Part shown: piece after piece, positions 60,677 to 64,000 of the stretch
How the letters are laid out: each line of letters opens with the position of its first letter
Position numbering within the stretch: the first letter of the stretch is position 1
NCBI GenBank assembly: GCA_963799045.1
Contig: CAWCVN010000004.1
Location: forward strand, 434,001 to 498,000
Direction: 5' to 3'
Source: DASRSS01 sp963799045
GTDB lineage: Bacteria > Actinomycetota > Actinomycetes > Mycobacteriales > Jatrophihabitantaceae
DNA: 64,000 nucleotides
The notes under the pieces: generated by a model
Databases searched by the model: none
What the model saw: only the letters and a program-made list of their open reading frames with translations
Told to the model about the DNA's origin: nothing
Program-made: the position numbers and the translations under genes

Positions 60677-61239
60677 CGGTTATGGAACGACTGCTGCCGG
60701 CCCGCGCGGCGCGCGAGCTGTCCGACATCCCGACCCCGAGCATCACGCTGGCCGACCTGCCCGATCGCGATCTCGACGCCGGGGAGCTGCTCGAGCTCGC
60801 GGCCTCGGTCGCAGCCCAGCCGGAGCTGTGGCGTGAGCACGTCGCCTACGACGACGACAAGCGCCACTACGTGTCGCTGCACCGCGACCGCCACGTCGAC
60901 GTGTGGGTGCTGTGCTGGACACCGAGCAACGACACCGGCTGGCACGACCACGACATCTCGTCCGGTGCCGTCGCGGTCGTCGACGGCTGCCTCACCGAGC
61001 ACAACCTCGCCGTCGGTGCGTCCAGCGTGGCCACCGAGGTCGGCGCCGGCGCGGTGTTCGCGTTCGGCTCCGACCACATCCACCGGCTGACCGGCCGCGA
61101 CGCCGGCAGCGTGTCGATCCACGCGTACTCGCCGCCGCTGTGGCGGATGGGGCAGTATGCGGTCGGCACCGGCGGCGTCCTCCGGCGCACCTCGGTGTCC
61201 TACGCCGACGAGCTGCGCCCGCTCGACGACACGGCCTGA
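60673..61239 (+). CDS. Cysteine dioxygenase type I-like cupin
   Basis: This intact 188-aa protein is a thiol-dioxygenase cupin: ELWREHVAYDDDKRHYVSLHRDRHVDVWVLCWTPSNDTGWHDHDISSGAVAVVDG, then AGAVFAFGSDHIHRLTGRDAGSVSIHAYSPPLWRMGQY. The HxH (WHDHD) and distal histidine (HIHR) are the three iron ligands. These enzymes oxidise a thiol to a sulfinate, using cysteine or a related thiol such as mercaptopropionate. It is co-translated with the amidohydrolase (ATGA overlap), with GGAAGGAGAA upstream. Its tail overlaps the convergent HAL-like gene by 40 bases. Confidence 0.85.
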   Translation: MTVMERLLPARAARELSDIPTPSITLADLPDRDLDAGELLELAASVAAQPELWREHVAYDDDKRHYVSLHRDRHVDVWVLCWTPSNDTGWHDHDISSGAVAVVDGCLTEHNLAVGASSVATEVGAGAVFAFGSDHIHRLTGRDAGSVSIHAYSPPLWRMGQYAVGTGGVLRRTSVSYADELRPLDDTA

Positions 61240-62678
61240 CCGGCCAGGTCCGCCAACAGCTCCTCGGCCGCGGCGATGTCCTCGGTCAGGTCGCGGTCGG
61301 TGAGCTCGCTCGGAAGCTTCGCGCAGTGCTCGAACACCCCGGCCAGCGGGGGCGGCACGATCGTCGCGCGCATCCGCAAGCAGCGCACCGCGTCGACCAG
61401 CTCGCACGCGACCAGCGTGCGGTACGACGGCACGAGCGCGAGCGCGGACGACGCGGCCAGCGAGGCGAAGCTGGCGTCTTCCTCCACGCCGCGCGAGAGG
61501 TTGACCGTCTGCACGGCGACCGGCGCCGACGCCGCGCGCAGCTCGGCGAGCGCGGAGGCGGCCACGTACTCGACGATCATGGTTCCGGACGAGCCGGCCG
61601 TCCCGTCCGAGAGGAACGGCGACACGGTCGTCATGCCCGGGTCGGCGTACAGCGTCAGCCGGTTGAGGCCGAGCTGGCCGGCCTGGGCCAGCGCCGAGCG
61701 GGTCGAGTCCAGCGCCTGGGCGAGGGAGGCCGCGTGGAAGGCCGCGTGGTGGGCCACCCCGCCGCGCCGCCCGGCAACCTCGTCGTCGCCGGGCTCGTCC
61801 GGCAGTAACAGCGGGTTCTCCGTCGGCGCGTTGATCATGGTGGTGACGACGGCGTCGAGCTCGTCCAGCCGGTCCAGCAGCGCGCCGTGCACCTGCGGTA
61901 GGGCGCGCAGCCCGAACGGGTCCTGGATGCGGGCGGCGGGCGCCCCCCCGGCCAGGTGGCCGCGCAGTGCCTCGCACACCCGCCGCGCCCCGGCGAACGG
62001 AGTGGTGCGCTCGACGGGCGGCGCGAACGCCTCCGGGTTGCCGTCCAGCGCCGCGTGGGTCAGGGCGGCGACCGTCACCGCGGCGTCGGCCAGCATCGCC
62101 AGTTCGTGCAGGGCCAGCGCGGCGTCGGCGAGCGCGGCGGCGTTGCTGCTGATGAACGCCAGCGCGTCGCCGATGTCCACCGGCACCGGGTCGCGCAGCG
62201 GCGGGGTCGTGTCGACGAGACCGGCGAGGGCCAGCCGGGTGACCGCGAGGGCGGGCAGGTCGCCGGTGCCGACGCTGCCCAGCTCGTGCACCGGCGGCAG
62301 GCTGTCGTCGGCCAGCATCCTGGCCAGCGCGTCGGCGACTTCGGCCGGGACACCGCTGCCGCCGGCGAGCAGCTGGTTGAGCCGCACCGCGAGCATGGCC
62401 CGCACCCGGTGCGGCGCGCGCAGTGGCCCGGCGGACGTGGCGTGGCTGCGCAGCAGGCCCAGGGCGTAGGCCGTCGGATCCGCCGGCCGTATCGTCCGGT
62501 TCGCCCCGACGCCCGTGGTGCGGCCGTAGAGCGGTCGCGAGGCGGCGGTGACCGCCGCGAAGCGGGCGGCGTCGGCGGCGCGGCGGCGGGCCCGCTCGTC
62601 CACCGACATCGAACTCCCGCCCGCGGCGAGTGCCGCGACATCCCCGATGGCGAGCCGGCTTCCGTCGATGACGATCAC
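61200..62678 (-). CDS. HAL/PAL-family aromatic amino acid lyase homologue lacking the MIO triad
   Basis: This intact 492-aa protein follows the histidine/phenylalanine ammonia-lyase plan: SRPLYGRTTGVGANR (entry loop), LGLLRSHATSAGPL, VRAMLAVRLNQLLAGGSGV, then the catalytic loop ELGSVGTGDLPALA, EALRGHL, TENPLLLPDEP, and SFLSDGTAGSSGTMIVEYVAASALAEL. Active HALs have GSVGASGDLAPLA, where Ala-Ser-Gly cyclises to the MIO prosthetic group. Here one residue is lost and the serine is gone (residues 134-141 GSVGTGDL), so MIO cannot form in the known way. GTG 62678 has AGGAG upstream. Lyase activity is therefore doubtful and another role is possible. Confidence 0.8.
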   Translation of the reverse strand: MIVIDGSRLAIGDVAALAAGGSSMSVDERARRRAADAARFAAVTAASRPLYGRTTGVGANRTIRPADPTAYALGLLRSHATSAGPLRAPHRVRAMLAVRLNQLLAGGSGVPAEVADALARMLADDSLPPVHELGSVGTGDLPALAVTRLALAGLVDTTPPLRDPVPVDIGDALAFISSNAAALADAALALHELAMLADAAVTVAALTHAALDGNPEAFAPPVERTTPFAGARRVCEALRGHLAGGAPAARIQDPFGLRALPQVHGALLDRLDELDAVVTTMINAPTENPLLLPDEPGDDEVAGRRGGVAHHAAFHAASLAQALDSTRSALAQAGQLGLNRLTLYADPGMTTVSPFLSDGTAGSSGTMIVEYVAASALAELRAASAPVAVQTVNLSRGVEEDASFASLAASSALALVPSYRTLVACELVDAVRCLRMRATIVPPPLAGVFEHCAKLPSELTDRDLTEDIAAAEELLADLAGQAVSSSGRSSSA

Positions 62679-62779
62679 TGTGTGGGCTACTCCTGTCTGC
62701 CGTCGAAATGGCCGATTCACCGCGTGCCGTAGCCGCGATCGCGACGCGCGTGCGCCCGAAACGGGTTACCGTTCGGGGC

Positions 62780-64000
62780 GTGCCCGATAACGAGCGCGCG
62801 TCCGAGCGATTCCGGCTGCACCTACCGGGGCGCCGTCGCGCGCACGGCGGTGACGACCGGACGACGGAAGCCGCAGGCGGCATCCAGTCACCGCTCGAGC
62901 CGGTCTACGGCGTGATCCCGCCCGACCCGGAGCCGGAGGAGCCGACCGAACGGCGCCCCCACCATCATGACCCCGACCCGCCGATTCGTCAGCAGGGCGC
63001 TCGGTTCGGCGTGCGCGAGTCGCAGCCAGAGCGGCCGGCGGCCGGGCGCGAGCAGCCGGCGGAACCGACGTCGCCGCCGGCGGACGAGGCGTGGGCGCTC
63101 GCCATGGAGCAGCGGCTGGACGCGATGATGACCAGATTCCGCGAGCTGGAGGAGAAGGCCGAGGCGGAGCGGATGGTGGAGGTCGCCCGCCGCCAGGACG
63201 TCGAACGGCAGCTCGAGGGGTCGCAGGCGCGGCTCGGCGATGCGCTCCAGCGGCTGGCGCAACTGCACGCGACGGTCGAGGCCAAGCAGGCCGAGGAGGC
63301 CCGCCGCGCGGCGCAGGAGCCCGGCGTGGGTGCCGACGACGGGCCGGGTTCCGAGGCGGAGCGGCTTCGGTCGGCGCTGGCCGAAGCCGAGCAGGCGCGG
63401 CTGCGGGCCGAGCAGCGCCTGGCCGAGGCCGAGCAGCACGTGGCCGACGCGACGCGGCGTGCCGACGACGCCGAGCAGCAACTGGTCGAGCTCGCCGACT
63501 CGGCGGCGCAGAGCCCCGGCGGACCCGCCGCGCAGGATGGCCTGTCCGCGCAGGCCGAGGAGATGCTCAGGGTCGCCCGCGATCAGCGGGCAGAGGAGAC
63601 GCTGCGTCGGATCGAGGCGGAGGCCAAGCTCGCGGAGGCCAGGGACGCGATCGAGGCCGCCCGGGCGGGCGGAGCCGAGGCGCTGGGCCGGATGCGGGAT
63701 CGGCACACCGAGGAGCTCGAGCGGCGCGAGGCCGCCGAACGGCGCGCCGCAGAGTTGGAGCGAACCGCCGCCGCTGCCGAGCAGGACTACAACCGGCGCC
63801 TAGCGGAGCTGCAGGCGAGCGTCGAGCGCCTGACCGACGAGCTGAGCTCCGCGCGCGCCGCGCACGTCGAGCATGCGCGCCGCGCCGACGACGCCGAGCA
63901 CCGACTGACACAGCTGCGGCAGGAGCATGATCGGCTCGATCTCACCAGCGGTGAACAGCAGCGCGAGCTCACGGCCGCGCGTGATCAGGCTCAGCACGAA
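62780..64000 (+). CDS. Long coiled-coil protein (3' end outside window)
   Basis: From GTG 62780 an open frame runs to the last base without a stop (407 codons). The first 100 residues are Pro/Glu/Arg-rich and disordered (EPVYGVIPPDPEPEEPTERRPHHHDPDPP). From about residue 105 it is a continuous coiled coil very rich in Ala, Glu, Gln and Arg, with repeating ADDAEQQL/ADDAEHRL-type segments and stretches like EQARLRAEQRLAEAEQHVADA. There is no signal peptide or membrane helix. It resembles actinobacterial polar scaffold or filament proteins in composition only. It is divergent from the HAL-like gene, 101 bases away. Confidence 0.7.
   Translation, partial: MPDNERASERFRLHLPGRRRAHGGDDRTTEAAGGIQSPLEPVYGVIPPDPEPEEPTERRPHHHDPDPPIRQQGARFGVRESQPERPAAGREQPAEPTSPPADEAWALAMEQRLDAMMTRFRELEEKAEAERMVEVARRQDVERQLEGSQARLGDALQRLAQLHATVEAKQAEEARRAAQEPGVGADDGPGSEAERLRSALAEAEQARLRAEQRLAEAEQHVADATRRADDAEQQLVELADSAAQSPGGPAAQDGLSAQAEEMLRVARDQRAEETLRRIEAEAKLAEARDAIEAARAGGAEALGRMRDRHTEELERREAAERRAAELERTAAAAEQDYNRRLAELQASVERLTDELSSARAAHVEHARRADDAEHRLTQLRQEHDRLDLTSGEQQRELTAARDQAQHE

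Noticed and set aside
1..64000. CRISPR array, tRNA, rRNA or riboswitch
   Set aside because: No direct repeat-spacer pattern, cloverleaf or rRNA-like stretch was found on reading the intergenic DNA; the gaps are mostly under 120 bases.

Overview
This is high-GC (about 70%) DNA from an actinobacterium (Actinomycetota). The evidence is the PASTA-kinase/RodA/PBP cell-wall operon, a mycobacterial-style order ponA - GT87 mannosyltransferase - rpsF - ssb - rpsR - rplI - dnaB, GTP-type PEP carboxykinase, an F420-type oxidoreductase, an EtfD-type membrane oxidoreductase, and many GTG/TTG starts with ATGA/GTGA stop-start overlaps. In mycobacteria both conserved blocks lie close to oriC, so the window is probably origin-proximal. 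No rRNA, tRNA, integrase, transposase or CRISPR array was seen. The exact order cannot be fixed; a Frankiales/Jatrophihabitans-like lineage is a guess.

Layout. 1-6170: pstP (left end missing), rodA/ftsW, pbpA and the PASTA kinase pknB in one translationally coupled operon. 6202-8327: two-component system. 8446-11677: LolA-like protein, ketosteroid-isomerase-like protein under a KstR-like operator, a possible 45-aa membrane protein, DUF2630, an F420-type oxidoreductase and a small basic protein. 11751-15348: branched-chain 2-oxoacid dehydrogenase (bkdABC). 15558-19737: LEA-like repeat protein, HelR-type RNA polymerase motor, proline iminopeptidase bracketed by two copies of a 56-bp palindromic element, and a NUDIX hydrolase. 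19787-27875: pckG, an Lrp-like fragment, the TldD/PmbA pair, a small membrane protein, a zinc-metallopeptidase lipoprotein and a PrmC-like methyltransferase. 27916-32061: two acyl-CoA dehydrogenases divergent from an acyl-CoA ligase across a TetR-type palindrome. 32062-38790: MFS carrier, glnB-amtB, PfkB kinase, thioesterase, two LysE exporters and a UbiA prenyltransferase. 38819-44816: CNMP-domain protein, DUF1810, an unknown 344-aa protein, sugar porter, class V PLP enzyme and PIG-L deacetylase. 44877-55353: MscS channel, dnaB, rplI, rpsR, ssb, rpsF, Clp-N protein, secreted protein, GT87 and ponA. 55461-57800: etfD. 58087-64000: coiled-coil protein, then a LacI-controlled group (amidohydrolase, cysteine-dioxygenase-like cupin, MIO-less HAL-like protein), then a long coiled-coil protein cut by the right edge.

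Two themes link the genes. The first is envelope growth and its signalling: PstP and PknB act on the RodA/PbpA elongation machinery, with PonA and GT87 further along. The second is acyl-CoA and steroid-type catabolism: the KSI-like protein, FadE pair, FadD ligase and BCKDH make acyl-CoA or reduced flavoprotein, and EtfD would pass ETF electrons to menaquinone.

Caution: many genes, including ones expected to be essential (ssb, ponA), are broken by single-base indels grouped in patches (about 11.75-13.1, 18.8-23.7, 29.1-31.7, 37.9-38.7, 49.0-55.0 and 59.5-60.1 kb). Neighbouring kilobases are frame-perfect. Uncorrected sequence or assembly error is the most likely cause. Genes with several breaks are typed pseudogene and those with one break CDS, but all are described as the protein they appear to encode.
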